Shown: piece after piece, positions 35,789-44,252 of the stretch | How positions within the stretch are numbered: position 1 is the stretch's first letter | How the letters are laid out: each line of letters starts with the position of its first letter | IMG/VR virus record: IMGVR_UViG_3300035682_001576 | Location: 1-53,693 of that record | Strand: one strand, 5' to 3' | DNA from: a virus | DNA: 53,693 nt | Notes under the pieces: generated by a model | The model's input: the letters and a program-made list of their open reading frames with translations, nothing else | Database searches by the model: none | What the model was told of the DNA's origin: nothing | Made by a program: the position numbers and the translations under genes

Positions 35789-37998
35789 GTTTGATTGTCT
35801 ACTAGGTTAATATACTCTGCAATTTCTTTATGTTTATTATAATTATCACCATATGTAGAGATCAACTTTAACATAGGATAATTATTATATACTTTTTTAC
35901 ATTCTGAATCTAATTCAGTTGCAATTTTATGAATCTTTACTTCAACTTCTGGATTAAATCTTTTTAATAATCTGATTAATGAATGAGTATATTCAACTTT
36001 TTTAATGTCTTTATACTGTGTCACTAGTGTTTTGTATTTACTATTACTATTAGTAATATCAGAAATAATAGTACTATTATACTTTAAAAATTCATACTCG
36101 TCAAGCTTTGACTTGACCAAACTTGTAATTGTACTTTGGTCCAAATTTGTCAATACTGATTGAATATGACTTTCCAAATTAACCCAATTTGGTTGAGATT
36201 TAATAAATTCCAAATCATGTTTACGAACACCATAAACATCAATATAATTAAATTGAAGTAATTTACTTGATTTAAGTAATTCGGCAATTTCTTGTGCCGA
36301 CATATGATGTTCAAGAGTGGGAATCATTTCAAACCCACGAAGTTCAAAATAGTAATATGTTTTGGATTTATCAAAGTCATTTGATTTACCTGCATCACGC
36401 CATCGTAAAGTTCCACCATCATTACGTTTGTAATAAGTAGTCCCTTCATCTTTACGTTGTAGTTTCATAATTGTTACGTTACCACCACGTACATTAAGTG
36501 CACGAGGTTTTTCCAACAAGTTTGACACTTGAACAATTTTACTTGGATTATAAATCTTCTTGAAAAACTCCTTAGTGTTCATCTCCTTGGTTTTATCTTC
36601 AGGAATCAATAGATGAACATGTTGACCGTTTGTGTTTGATACGGGTGATTTAAATGTACGATAATGATATTTTGTTCGCTCAATTGGACCAACTTTAATA
36701 TCACCAATAACAAATACAGATTCAGAATCAGAAGAAACTGAATGTTCATATTCAGTGCGAACAATTCGTGTAGGATCATTAACATCTTTAATATATACAG
36801 AACTTGGTTTTTGTTCAACCATTTGAACTGTACGATTAATATCTTTACGATATGATTTAAGTTTAATGTTATAATCTTTGGCTAATTTCTCCATTGACAA
36901 TTTAAAAACTGTCGCTTGAAGACCCCAATTTTGAACTTGAATTAATGGGAATTTAGTCGTTTTGATATAATCACTTACAGATTTAGTCCACAATTTACTA
37001 CGAGATTTGTCCATTAAAAATGCCGAACGATCCCATAAATTGTCAATCTTATCAGCCTCAGTTGCCACATACACTGTCAATTGATCACTGATTTGTTGTA
37101 ATTTACGCTTGATGGCATTAATAGTTTGTGGGATATATGACAAACCTTCACGACTAGCCTGAAAATCCAATTCACCAATTTCAAATTCAATATGTAAACC
37201 ACATGAAAGCAATGATGCCAAATCACCCAATACAGTTGATGCGTTTGGAACTTGAATTGGATAAGCAATATTACCCATAATTGCTAAACAACTATAAGTT
37301 CCGAACTTACTACGTTCATTGACTTCATGAACTCCGAGAATAATATCACGAGTTTTGAATTCAATTTCACTAATTTTAAAATCACTACTACCACTAACTA
37401 CTGGTTGAAGTTTAAAATGACTATAAACATGAGCAGCTTCTTCTTTGAATTTGCTGTAATCATAACGATCATTAACAGAGAATTTAACTTCTACGCCATT
37501 TGGTTCTTTAGTAGATTCTTCCATCATTTTGGCAATACTGGGAACACCCTCGCCATTAATAAATGCCGAATAGATACCCTTAGTGCCATTCTGAATTGCA
37601 GTTACAGTAAAGTTATCAGTATAACTAAATGGACTTTTACTACCCAAACCTAAGGCGCCAATATACGCATTGCTATCAGTCTTTGTACTTTCAAAGTATG
37701 TAGTATAAATATTGACCACTTGATCATAACTTAAACCCACGCCATAGTCACGAATAGCAAACCATGGTTCCATAGCATTGGGAAGATGTACATCAAATGG
37801 AGTTGTATTGCGATTAGCCGCAACATGACTATCTACTGCATTACATGACAATTCACGAATGATGGCACGAATTTTGTTAGAGTACAATCCACTGGATAGA
37901 ATACTAAACGCTTTGGCACTATTACGAATACGAAATTCGCCAACCTCGCCCACATTGGACAAAATAGCTTCATGTTGAGGTGCTGAACTTAATTTCAT
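35785..37998 (-). CDS. rIIA: rIIA-like GHKL ATPase
   Basis: 737 residues, similar to T4 rIIA (725). GHKL ATP-binding motifs: N-box RELSCNAVDSH (48-58), DYGVGLS (84-90), GALGLGSKSPF (114-124). Thought to be a membrane-associated ATPase needed for resistance to phage-exclusion systems. AAGGAATAATTAA precedes the ATG; cotranscribed with the two upstream small genes and rIIB. Confidence 0.93.
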   Translation of the reverse strand: MKLSSAPQHEAILSNVGEVGEFRIRNSAKAFSILSSGLYSNKIRAIIRELSCNAVDSHVAANRNTTPFDVHLPNAMEPWFAIRDYGVGLSYDQVVNIYTTYFESTKTDSNAYIGALGLGSKSPFSYTDNFTVTAIQNGTKGIYSAFINGEGVPSIAKMMEESTKEPNGVEVKFSVNDRYDYSKFKEEAAHVYSHFKLQPVVSGSSDFKISEIEFKTRDIILGVHEVNERSKFGTYSCLAIMGNIAYPIQVPNASTVLGDLASLLSCGLHIEFEIGELDFQASREGLSYIPQTINAIKRKLQQISDQLTVYVATEADKIDNLWDRSAFLMDKSRSKLWTKSVSDYIKTTKFPLIQVQNWGLQATVFKLSMEKLAKDYNIKLKSYRKDINRTVQMVEQKPSSVYIKDVNDPTRIVRTEYEHSVSSDSESVFVIGDIKVGPIERTKYHYRTFKSPVSNTNGQHVHLLIPEDKTKEMNTKEFFKKIYNPSKIVQVSNLLEKPRALNVRGGNVTIMKLQRKDEGTTYYKRNDGGTLRWRDAGKSNDFDKSKTYYYFELRGFEMIPTLEHHMSAQEIAELLKSSKLLQFNYIDVYGVRKHDLEFIKSQPNWVNLESHIQSVLTNLDQSTITSLVKSKLDEYEFLKYNSTIISDITNSNSKYKTLVTQYKDIKKVEYTHSLIRLLKRFNPEVEVKIHKIATELDSECKKVYNNYPMLKLISTYGDNYNKHKEIAEYINLVDNQT

Positions 37999-38009
37999 TT
38001 AATTATTCC

Positions 38010-38303
38010 TTAGTTATGCCATGTGCGATGACGTTCTGCCACCCATTCATGACCATCATAATCTTCAATATACCAATTTACATCATTGGGAATTTCCACG
38101 ATTTTCAAATTAGCAAAAGAACCGTTTGCCATTCCACCCATTTCTTCTACAACCTGAATCAACGCATCATCATCACGAGGAATATCGCGATCATAAAATT
38201 CATCAGCCTTAGTCATTGTCAAATCAGCCAGTTCTAGATAACGAGCAATAGCCGCATCTGACAAACAAAAACCACCATGACAAGCATTAATTACTACTTT
38301 CAT
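38010..38303 (-). CDS. Conserved phage protein, unknown function
   Basis: 97 residues from ATG 38303 (TTTGGAGTAATT upstream). KVVINACHGGFCLSDAAIARYLEL...RDIPRDDDALIQVVEEMGG...VEIPNDVNWYIEDYDG is a family I know from many phages with no assigned role. The in-frame extension to 38360 reads into the upstream gene. Confidence 0.7.
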   Translation of the reverse strand: MKVVINACHGGFCLSDAAIARYLELADLTMTKADEFYDRDIPRDDDALIQVVEEMGGMANGSFANLKIVEIPNDVNWYIEDYDGHEWVAERHRTWHN

Positions 38304-38305
38304 AA

Positions 38306-38710
38306 TTACTCCAAAATGTAAGGTTTGTTCCAAAGACCAACATTGACATCCACATACCAACCCACATCAAAATAATCGGTCATAATGTCGCTATTGTTAT
38401 GATTACCCATATTCATAACAGTAAAAACTTCTTTCAAAAATGATTTTGCATTTCCAGAAAAATGATCATGATACCAGTATGGATTAACTGACAAACATGT
38501 AGAGCGCATCATTTTATCACCAAGATATTCTGGACGCTTAGAGCGAATATCCTCAAAGTTTTTGATAAAATCAATTTTGCCGGATTTGATGTTCAAGACC
38601 AGTGTAGAGTGATTACGAACAGCCAAGCTACCTTTAACGCCATACTTTTTAAGAATGGATTTGAGTTCTGGGGCAATTTTCGCTTTACGCTCTTGATTCA
38701 TATAAGCCAT
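38306..38710 (-). CDS. Conserved phage/plasmid protein, unknown function
   Basis: 134 residues, MAYMNQERKAKIAPELKSILKKYGVKGSLAVRNHSTLVLNIKSG..., NPYWYHDHFSGNAKSFLKEVFTVMNMGNHNNSDIMTDYFDVGWYV. This family is widespread on phages and plasmids; function not known to me. First gene of the rII operon. Confidence 0.75.
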   Translation of the reverse strand: MAYMNQERKAKIAPELKSILKKYGVKGSLAVRNHSTLVLNIKSGKIDFIKNFEDIRSKRPEYLGDKMMRSTCLSVNPYWYHDHFSGNAKSFLKEVFTVMNMGNHNNSDIMTDYFDVGWYVDVNVGLWNKPYILE

Positions 38711-38739
38711 TTTATTTCCTTTTCTCAGTGTATAGATGT

Positions 38740-38768
38740 ATTATATCAGATAATGAAATTATTGTCAA
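38740..38768 (-). promoter_or_regulatory. sigma70 promoter of the rII operon
   Basis: TTGACA (38763-38768), 17-bp spacer, TATAAT (38740-38745); leader carries the CTGAGAAAAGGAAAT sequence. Confidence 0.85.
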
Positions 38769-38777
38769 ACTCGAAGT

Positions 38778-38793
38778 GTTGTATTTTTACAAC
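38778..38793. promoter_or_regulatory. Palindrome box GTTGTA-N4-TACAAC
   Basis: GTTGTATTTTTACAAC, 9 bp above the rII-operon -35. Confidence 0.6.
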
Positions 38794-38798
38794 ACATT

Positions 38799-39047
38799 TT
38801 ATTCCGCGATCAACTCAAGTGCTGGATCAATGATATCATAGGCTCCGTTGTCATCCGCGAAACCTTGTTCGGCCGCAAAATCAACACTGCTACTTTGAAA
38901 CATTTCATCGGCAAGAGTAACGCCGTTTTCCTGTAGAATATCAACCAGCTGTTTGCTGTCACTTGCCACGCCTACCAAAACTTGATTGATAGAAACTGTT
39001 ATCTGACCATCTTTTGCATCAAAAAATACAAATCTTGATTTAGACAT
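38799..39047 (-). CDS. Hypothetical 82-residue acidic protein
   Basis: MSKSRFVFFDAKDGQITVSINQVLVGVA..., beta-rich start and acidic helical end. Unknown. Own promoter. Confidence 0.6.
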   Translation of the reverse strand: MSKSRFVFFDAKDGQITVSINQVLVGVASDSKQLVDILQENGVTLADEMFQSSSVDFAAEQGFADDNGAYDIIDPALELIAE

Positions 39048-39082
39048 GTTTTCTTTCCTTTGTTTCTCTAGTTTAAGTATGT

Positions 39083-39111
39083 ATTTTACAGTAAAACCGA
39101 TTTAATGTCAA
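39083..39111 (-). promoter_or_regulatory. sigma70 promoter of the 82-residue gene
   Basis: TTGACA (39106-39111), 17-bp spacer, TAAAAT (39083-39088). No palindrome box above it: the next gene's stop overlaps the -35. Confidence 0.75.
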
Positions 39112-39422
39112 GCTACAACTTTACTATTGGCAACTTCCAATAATTGACCCGCATATTTGCAGATTCTAGGGACGCCTTTAGCGTTTGGTTTCAACCAATA
39201 TGACAATTGCTTTTCTGTCAGATACCCACGAGCCGCAAAGAATTTAGCCATGGAAGTTCCCATAAAAGCATCAGCCGGAGTAAAGCCTTCGCCATTACGA
39301 TTTACTGTAGATTCGGAACTTTGTTCGCCAAGAGTTTGACGATTAAACAGAGCAATTAAAGCACGACCCACTGCCTTGTTATTGGTAGTAAGTAAAGTAA
39401 CGATTTGTTCTTTAGTAATCAT
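39108..39422 (-). CDS. Hypothetical 104-residue protein
   Basis: MITKEQIVTLLTTNNKAVGRALIALFNRQT..., helical, later TEKQLSYWLKPNAKGVPRICKYAGQLLE. This layout (few-residue helix-turn-helix-like start and a KPN..G.PRI.KY.GQLL end) recurs in phage/plasmid proteins without known role. Confidence 0.65.
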   Translation of the reverse strand: MITKEQIVTLLTTNNKAVGRALIALFNRQTLGEQSSESTVNRNGEGFTPADAFMGTSMAKFFAARGYLTEKQLSYWLKPNAKGVPRICKYAGQLLEVANSKVVA

Positions 39423-39452
39423 GTTTTTTCCGTTTTCTCAGTGTATACAAGT

Positions 39453-39481
39453 ATTATACAGAAATATTGATTTATTGTCAA
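39453..39481 (-). promoter_or_regulatory. sigma70 promoter of the 104-residue gene
   Basis: TTGACA (39476-39481), 17-bp spacer, TATAAT (39453-39458). Confidence 0.85.
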
Positions 39482-39489
39482 TAAAAAGT

Positions 39490-39505
39490 GTTGTAAAAAT
39501 ACAAC
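39490..39505. promoter_or_regulatory. Palindrome box GTTGTA-N4-TACAAC
   Basis: GTTGTAAAAATACAAC, 8 bp above the -35; its last base is the first base of the next gene's stop codon. Confidence 0.6.
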
Positions 39506-39726
39506 TAAGCCACTTCACGATTTAGATCACAAACACGGGTAATTTGAGAATGTTCCAAAATCACTGAATCCCGCTCAGCCCCATAAACGTTGATTGAGGA
39601 ATCAAGTTTAATATGATGATGAACACGTCCGCCATAAGCTACACGACTAAGTGTAACTTTACCACTAACGGGAAAGTCACCCATATAAGTACCGAACACT
39701 TGCATTCCTTCAAGATGCCAACTCAT
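39505..39726 (-). CDS. Hypothetical 73-residue protein
   Basis: MSWHLEGMQVFGTYMGDFPVSGKVTLSRVAYGGRVHHHIKLDSSI...; a small beta-barrel-like protein (RVAYGG.V.H.I). Ends with TAG. Function unknown. Confidence 0.6.
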   Translation of the reverse strand: MSWHLEGMQVFGTYMGDFPVSGKVTLSRVAYGGRVHHHIKLDSSINVYGAERDSVILEHSQITRVCDLNREVA

Positions 39727-39757
39727 ATTTTTGTCCTTTTCTCTAGTTTAAGTATCT

Positions 39758-39786
39758 ATTATACATGAAAATGGATTTACTGTCAA
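39758..39786 (-). promoter_or_regulatory. sigma70 promoter of the 73-residue gene
   Basis: TTGACA (39781-39786), 17-bp spacer, TATAAT (39758-39763). Confidence 0.85.
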
Positions 39787-39793
39787 TTAATTT

Positions 39794-39809
39794 GTTGTAT
39801 TTTTACAAC
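39794..39809. promoter_or_regulatory. Palindrome box GTTGTA-N4-TACAAC
   Basis: GTTGTATTTTTACAAC, 7 bp above the -35; it contains the stop codon of the 42-residue gene. Confidence 0.6.
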
Positions 39810-39931
39810 GATTTAAGTTGTGATAGTTTGACGATTTCACGAGTTCCATCAGGTTTTCTAATAGAAATCACGCCATTGTTGTCAACAATAACACGAACCA
39901 AACGTCCAGAAACTTTGTCAATTGCAAACAT
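39803..39931 (-). CDS. Hypothetical 42-residue protein
   Basis: MFAIDKVSGRLVRVIVDNNG..., then VISIRKPDGTREIVKLSQLKSL: two beta hairpins, small OB/SH3-like. ACAGGATAAAAAT precedes the ATG and a consensus promoter plus box lies upstream, which makes this a real gene despite its size. Confidence 0.65.
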   Translation of the reverse strand: MFAIDKVSGRLVRVIVDNNGVISIRKPDGTREIVKLSQLKSL

Positions 39932-39962
39932 ATTTTTATCCTGTTTTCTAGTTTATGTATCT

Positions 39963-39991
39963 ATTATACAGAAATATGAATTTGTTGTCAA
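39963..39991 (-). promoter_or_regulatory. sigma70 promoter of the 42-residue gene
   Basis: TTGACA (39986-39991), 17-bp spacer, TATAAT (39963-39968). Confidence 0.85.
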
Positions 39992-39998
39992 CTAATTT

Positions 39999-40014
39999 GT
40001 TGTATTTTTACAAC
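39999..40014. promoter_or_regulatory. Palindrome box GTTGTA-N4-TACAAC
   Basis: GTTGTATTTTTACAAC, 7 bp above the -35. Confidence 0.6.
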
Positions 40015-40022
40015 ATTTAGTA

Positions 40023-40955
40023 TCAGAGATTTTTTATCTTTTTTGTCTCAAGATCACTAAGACTCCAACACTGATTTGTTACACATAATACAGGTTCAGT
40101 GGTGATTTCAAAATCGGTATATATTGACCCAACTTTTCTTCTCTGAGCACACATACTATCAAACATATTTCCATTCCAACCAATATCTAGATGTTTAGTT
40201 TGATTATAGCATGTCCATCCAGTAAAATCATTATCTTGTGAAGTTAATAATTCAGCCGGACTTGTTGAATGTATTTTAACATTATCTTTATTATAAAATC
40301 CAATTGTTTTAAATGTTGATATTTCAATATTATCATTGATCCACGTAAGTTGATCTTTGGTATAAGTTGATAATAGTTTTGAAGTTTTGGATCCAAAATT
40401 TTCTACTAATGGTTTAATATTTACTGATATATTGTTGTTTAGTAATTCATGGTATGATGTCACACAGTCGGCCCATCTATCAGGAATCATGGTTAAATTA
40501 ACCGATCCATTCTTTTTTTTATCATGATAAATTAATTTTGCGGTTTTTAAAAATCTATCTAAATTAGCAAATTCAGTATGAAATGTCAAAGTTACTGCAT
40601 GTAGATTATCTATAATTCTTTCCCAGAACGGGTATGGTCTAGATCCGTTTGATATTACACTAAGTTGTATATTACTGGGAACTTCATTGACTATTCTTTC
40701 AAACTCTGGATGAAAAGTTGGTTCTCCACCAGTAAATTTAATATGAGTTTCCATTGGCATCTTAGATAATTTGTCAATTGTTCTTTGAATCACATCAATT
40801 GGTTGATATTTAACTGATCCATCATGAAACATACTAGGACAATAACTACAATGATAAGTACATATATTGCCCAAAGACCAATAAACATAGAATCTTTGTC
40901 TATTTTTATTTTCAATATAGTATACTGATTCATCATTTAGTTTAAAAGTTGACAT
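40023..40955 (-). CDS. Radical SAM enzyme with SPASM-like C-terminus
   Basis: 310 residues. NICTYHCSYCPS holds CxxxCxxC, FTGGEPTFHPE the GGE motif, and the C-terminus has spaced Cys (WTCYNQ, DSMCAQ, VLCVTNQCW) for auxiliary clusters. SPASM enzymes modify peptides or sugars. It opens the metabolic island and shares architecture with 14393-15409, which likewise accompanies 2OG oxygenases. Confidence 0.87.
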   Translation of the reverse strand: MSTFKLNDESVYYIENKNRQRFYVYWSLGNICTYHCSYCPSMFHDGSVKYQPIDVIQRTIDKLSKMPMETHIKFTGGEPTFHPEFERIVNEVPSNIQLSVISNGSRPYPFWERIIDNLHAVTLTFHTEFANLDRFLKTAKLIYHDKKKNGSVNLTMIPDRWADCVTSYHELLNNNISVNIKPLVENFGSKTSKLLSTYTKDQLTWINDNIEISTFKTIGFYNKDNVKIHSTSPAELLTSQDNDFTGWTCYNQTKHLDIGWNGNMFDSMCAQRRKVGSIYTDFEITTEPVLCVTNQCWSLSDLETKKIKNL

Positions 40956-40975
40956 TTAGGATCCTTATTAATATA

Positions 40976-40983
40976 TATTTATC
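40976..40983 (-). promoter_or_regulatory. T4-type late promoter of the radical SAM gene
   Basis: GATAAATA on the minus strand, ~20 nt before the ATG, with AAGGATCC ribosome site between. Confidence 0.65.
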
Positions 40984-41025
40984 ATTACAAATAACGTAAC
41001 TATTTTTGTTGTATTATAATGACAG

Positions 41026-41033
41026 TATAAATA
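41026..41033 (+). promoter_or_regulatory. T4-type late promoter
   Basis: TATAAATA, 28 nt before TTG 41062; AGGGA lies in the leader. Confidence 0.6.
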
Positions 41034-41061
41034 GTATTATAAAATCACTGTAGGGAATATT

Positions 41062-41679
41062 TTGACTAATTTACATCATAAACTGCTTGGCACTCTTCCG
41101 ATTGAGATAGTTGAAAAATTAAAATCAATGATTCTCAAACATCATGATGATCAAACTACAAAAAAATTTCAAAGAATTGAATTTGATGAAGAAATTTTAA
41201 ATTATCTCAAGACTTTAATAGTCTCTGATATGATAGTTCAAAAAAGTATAGATGGGAAAATGCATATTCAAAAAGTATTCTATAGTGAATCTGATTTTGT
41301 TTATCCTATTCATAAAGATGGAGTTAAATGTCGTAGTGCGTTAAACATTGTTTTACAGTGTAATGATGATGATTGGACTAGATGGTATGATGATACTACT
41401 GTTTTATCAGAAACTGAAACTCAAACAAAATTTTCTACTAGCGGATTTTCATCTCGTGATACTTCTTTATCTGTTAATGTCATTGAAAATTTGAAATTTG
41501 TTGAAGAATTTAAAAGTAAAGTCGGAGATGTTTATCTAATTGACGTAGATACTTTTCACACTTGGAAATGTTCTGGTCCAAATTCTCGTATAGTAATTCA
41601 GACTAAGTTTGCAGGATTTCCAACATTTGATCAACTATGTCATAAAATTTCGTTTGATAATATTATAATTAAACAGTAA
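41062..41679 (+). CDS. 2OG-Fe(II) oxygenase-fold protein (TTG start)
   Basis: 205 residues, starting at TTG after GTAGGGAATATT. YPIHKDGVKCRSALNI (His 84, Asp 86), DTFHTWKC (His 166) and SRIVIQTKF (Arg 176). A close paralogue of 44872-45489, sharing CNDxDWxRWYDD, FYSxS and VDTFHxxKC; the two face each other across the desaturase region. Confidence 0.75.
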   Translation: MTNLHHKLLGTLPIEIVEKLKSMILKHHDDQTTKKFQRIEFDEEILNYLKTLIVSDMIVQKSIDGKMHIQKVFYSESDFVYPIHKDGVKCRSALNIVLQCNDDDWTRWYDDTTVLSETETQTKFSTSGFSSRDTSLSVNVIENLKFVEEFKSKVGDVYLIDVDTFHTWKCSGPNSRIVIQTKFAGFPTFDQLCHKISFDNIIIKQ

Positions 41680-41763
41680 GTAATACATTGTAATTTTCCA
41701 ATGATTTTTAATATATGATAAATATATATACAATGTATTGTATATAATATACAATGTATTGTA

Positions 41764-41771
41764 TATAAATA
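41764..41771 (+). promoter_or_regulatory. T4-type late promoter
   Basis: TATAAATA, 23 nt before ATG 41795. It follows an AT-rich imperfect repeat (TACAATGTATTGTATATAA). Confidence 0.6.
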
Positions 41772-41794
41772 CTTTTGTTAATAATGAGGATAAT

Positions 41795-42112
41795 ATGTAT
41801 CATACTGTAACTGTCACAATCAAACGACCAAATATATATTCTAATTTTTGGTATGAATCTGAGTATTATCAATCGATCAGATTAGAAGTTTTAACATTGT
41901 TTAATAAAGCTGTTGATAATCAACAAATCTTAGATTTTTATCAAAATGAATCATCTGATCAATTGGTATTTACTAGATTTACTATATTCAAAGATGAAGA
42001 ATCTAAAATCACATTTATGAATGAATTTGATAAAAAATTTACCGAGTACGATATAAATCGTCAGACTTATTGTTCAGATAATGAACATAATTTAACAATA
42101 ACTGAAGAGTAA
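41795..42112 (+). CDS. Hypothetical 105-residue protein
   Basis: MYHTVTVTIKRPNIYSNFWYESEYYQSI..., alternating strands and helices with a second TRFTIFKDEESKITFMNEFD half, so a small ferredoxin-like fold is possible. GAGGATAAT precedes the ATG; the longer frame from 41738 crosses the promoter. It is coupled to the desaturase gene 2 nt downstream. Confidence 0.6.
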   Translation: MYHTVTVTIKRPNIYSNFWYESEYYQSIRLEVLTLFNKAVDNQQILDFYQNESSDQLVFTRFTIFKDEESKITFMNEFDKKFTEYDINRQTYCSDNEHNLTITEE

Positions 42113-42114
42113 TA

Positions 42115-42885
42115 TTGTTGAATAATGTGTTTTCCGTTTCAAAAAAATCACTTATATTATATCAAATATTAGCACACTGTGCATTCATTATAATGTTATT
42201 GTACGGGACTGTCATTGAATGGTCTATTGCATTAGGAATTTATATATTGATAAGCACAGTTGGCGGAACCGTTATCTATCATAGACTATTATCACATAAA
42301 TCATTTAATTCTCCAAAGTGGTTTGAATACATAGGTACAATATTGGCCACCATTGGTGGAAACGGAAGCGGCATTACTTGGGCTGCTATTCACAGAGAAC
42401 ATCATCGTTATACTGATCAGAAAAAAGACCCACACTCTCCTAAATATCATGGATACTTTAAGGTTCAATTTTTGTCAATGTTAGATAAACCTAACATAAG
42501 ATACGTTCCAGATTTACTAAGATCAAAATTTCATACGTGGATGCATCAATATTATTGGATAGTTAACATTGTTTATGTAATTACAATAATGTTATTTGAT
42601 CCGTTTGCTATAATTTATGCTTATTTTGTTCCTACTCTTATGGTATGGCATGCGGGAAGTTTGATCAATACATTAAATCATTCAATTGGTTACAGTAATT
42701 ATAAAGTTAACAATGATAGTACTAATAATATTATAACTGGTTACTTAGTAGGAGGTGAAGGGTGGCATAATAATCATCATGCCGAACCTGCCAACCCTAA
42801 TTTTGGCAGACGCTGGTGGGAGTTTGATTTAGGATATTTAATTATTAAACTAGTAGATCAAAAATCACTTGAGTTAAAATCTTGA
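42115..42885 (+). CDS. Membrane fatty-acid desaturase
   Basis: 256 residues (TTG start). Four membrane segments and all three histidine boxes: HRLLSH (56-61), HREHH (93-97) and HNNHH (218-222), plus NTLNH. This is the Delta9-type acyl-CoA/acyl-lipid desaturase family with a di-iron site. A second desaturase is encoded 4 kb away. Substrate could be host lipid or an acyl chain on the phage ACP. Confidence 0.9.
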   Translation: MLNNVFSVSKKSLILYQILAHCAFIIMLLYGTVIEWSIALGIYILISTVGGTVIYHRLLSHKSFNSPKWFEYIGTILATIGGNGSGITWAAIHREHHRYTDQKKDPHSPKYHGYFKVQFLSMLDKPNIRYVPDLLRSKFHTWMHQYYWIVNIVYVITIMLFDPFAIIYAYFVPTLMVWHAGSLINTLNHSIGYSNYKVNNDSTNNIITGYLVGGEGWHNNHHAEPANPNFGRRWWEFDLGYLIIKLVDQKSLELKS

Positions 42886-43623
42886 TTTCTTTTTAAAGGG
42901 AATCAAATCATCTAATCCATTGACCCCTATTACTAAATGAACTCTATCTGAGTTGCCTTTATTAATAGCAAAATGTTCAAATCCCACATTTATATAATAT
43001 AGATGACCATCTGATGGAATATGAAAATATTCAAAATCAGATTTTGGATTTTTTCTAATGGCAATATAACATTCATCATTAGTTTCCAGTGCTAAATGAT
43101 ATCTAACTCCATATCCTACATTGTTATCAATATGTGGTTTAATATCAGCGCCTGATTTCAATCTAGCAAATCTTGCACGAGTTACTTTGTTTTTGAAACT
43201 ACTTAATATCTGTTTAGTATACTCAAGATCATCAATGAACGATCTAAATTTTCCGTAATTCTTTTCATTTTGTTCAGCAACGATTTCTAATACATCTTTT
43301 TTGTATCTACCGTATTTTTGATTGAGACTTTTATCGGCAATTTCTTCTACAGTTTGTTCTGAAATTCCAACATATGTTTCTTTGTCAAATTCAGTCAGTA
43401 CTATTTGATTATAACTACTGAATGATCCATCCGGGTCGGCAAATTTTGCAAGAAGATGCTCTCTGTTCTTTATTAGAGATTCATAATACTTTGTTTCCGG
43501 ATTAATATCCAGCCAATTATTTCTAGTTTCTAACACCGACAGTTCTCTTTTGAGCAAGTTCAAATCTATCTTCATCGGCATTTTTTGAAACAGTGGAAAA
43601 TCTTTTCTGTCTAGTTTGTTCAT
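42874..43623 (-). CDS. 2OG-Fe(II) oxygenase fold (Asp/Asn hydroxylase-like)
   Basis: 249 residues. An N-terminal helical domain (1-145) precedes RFARLKSGADIKPHIDNN (His 164, Asp 166), VGFEHFAIN (His 217) and SDRVHLVIGV (Arg 227). Overlaps the desaturase gene tail to tail by 12 bp and its upstream neighbour by 4. Confidence 0.75.
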   Translation of the reverse strand: MNKLDRKDFPLFQKMPMKIDLNLLKRELSVLETRNNWLDINPETKYYESLIKNREHLLAKFADPDGSFSSYNQIVLTEFDKETYVGISEQTVEEIADKSLNQKYGRYKKDVLEIVAEQNEKNYGKFRSFIDDLEYTKQILSSFKNKVTRARFARLKSGADIKPHIDNNVGYGVRYHLALETNDECYIAIRKNPKSDFEYFHIPSDGHLYYINVGFEHFAINKGNSDRVHLVIGVNGLDDLIPFKKKSRF

Positions 43624-44252
43624 GATTTAAATAATCCGCTTTTTGCATGGCTTTTAAGTTCTTCAAAACTAATTCCAAAATTTACTATTAAATGAACTCT
43701 GGCTAATGTTGAGTTATTAATAACCCCATGAAGTACATTTGTATTTATAGCATAACATTTGCCTGATTCAAAATAATATCTATCTATCTTTTTAGTATCT
43801 AAATTATGTCCCAACATGATATTGTCACTATTGGTTATGATGGGCCAATGAACTCGTGTGATATTTTCCGTATAATCATCAGTATGTAATGCTATCTTTT
43901 TACCAGGATCTATTTTGGCAAATCTAGCTCTATGAGGCAAAAATTTAAATCTATCAAATAATTCTTTTATATAATCATGAACATGATGTGTATGATTGGT
44001 CATTAATTGCCAATTGATATCAGACTCTTTTTTATTTCTCGTTCTACTTATATCTTGATAAATCTTTAAACTGTCCAGTTCTGGAGAGTCGCTTTTTTCA
44101 AAACTGGTTAACCCAATACCATAAAATCCTTGATATTTTTCATCAAATTGAGTATATGATGACCAAGTCTCACTATTTAAGTAACTAATACATTGTGAAA
44201 TATCAATAGAACTATTTGAAATTTCAAAACAAAATTTTTCATTAAGACTCAT
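43620..44252 (-). CDS. 2OG-Fe(II) oxygenase fold (Asp/Asn hydroxylase-like)
   Basis: 210 residues. RARFAKIDPGKKIALHTDDY (His 123, Asp 125), NVLHGVINN (His 175), LARVHLIVNFG (Arg 185). Same RARFA.....G..I..H.D lead as the next gene, so the pair arose by duplication. Confidence 0.75.
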   Translation of the reverse strand: MSLNEKFCFEISNSSIDISQCISYLNSETWSSYTQFDEKYQGFYGIGLTSFEKSDSPELDSLKIYQDISRTRNKKESDINWQLMTNHTHHVHDYIKELFDRFKFLPHRARFAKIDPGKKIALHTDDYTENITRVHWPIITNSDNIMLGHNLDTKKIDRYYFESGKCYAINTNVLHGVINNSTLARVHLIVNFGISFEELKSHAKSGLFKS

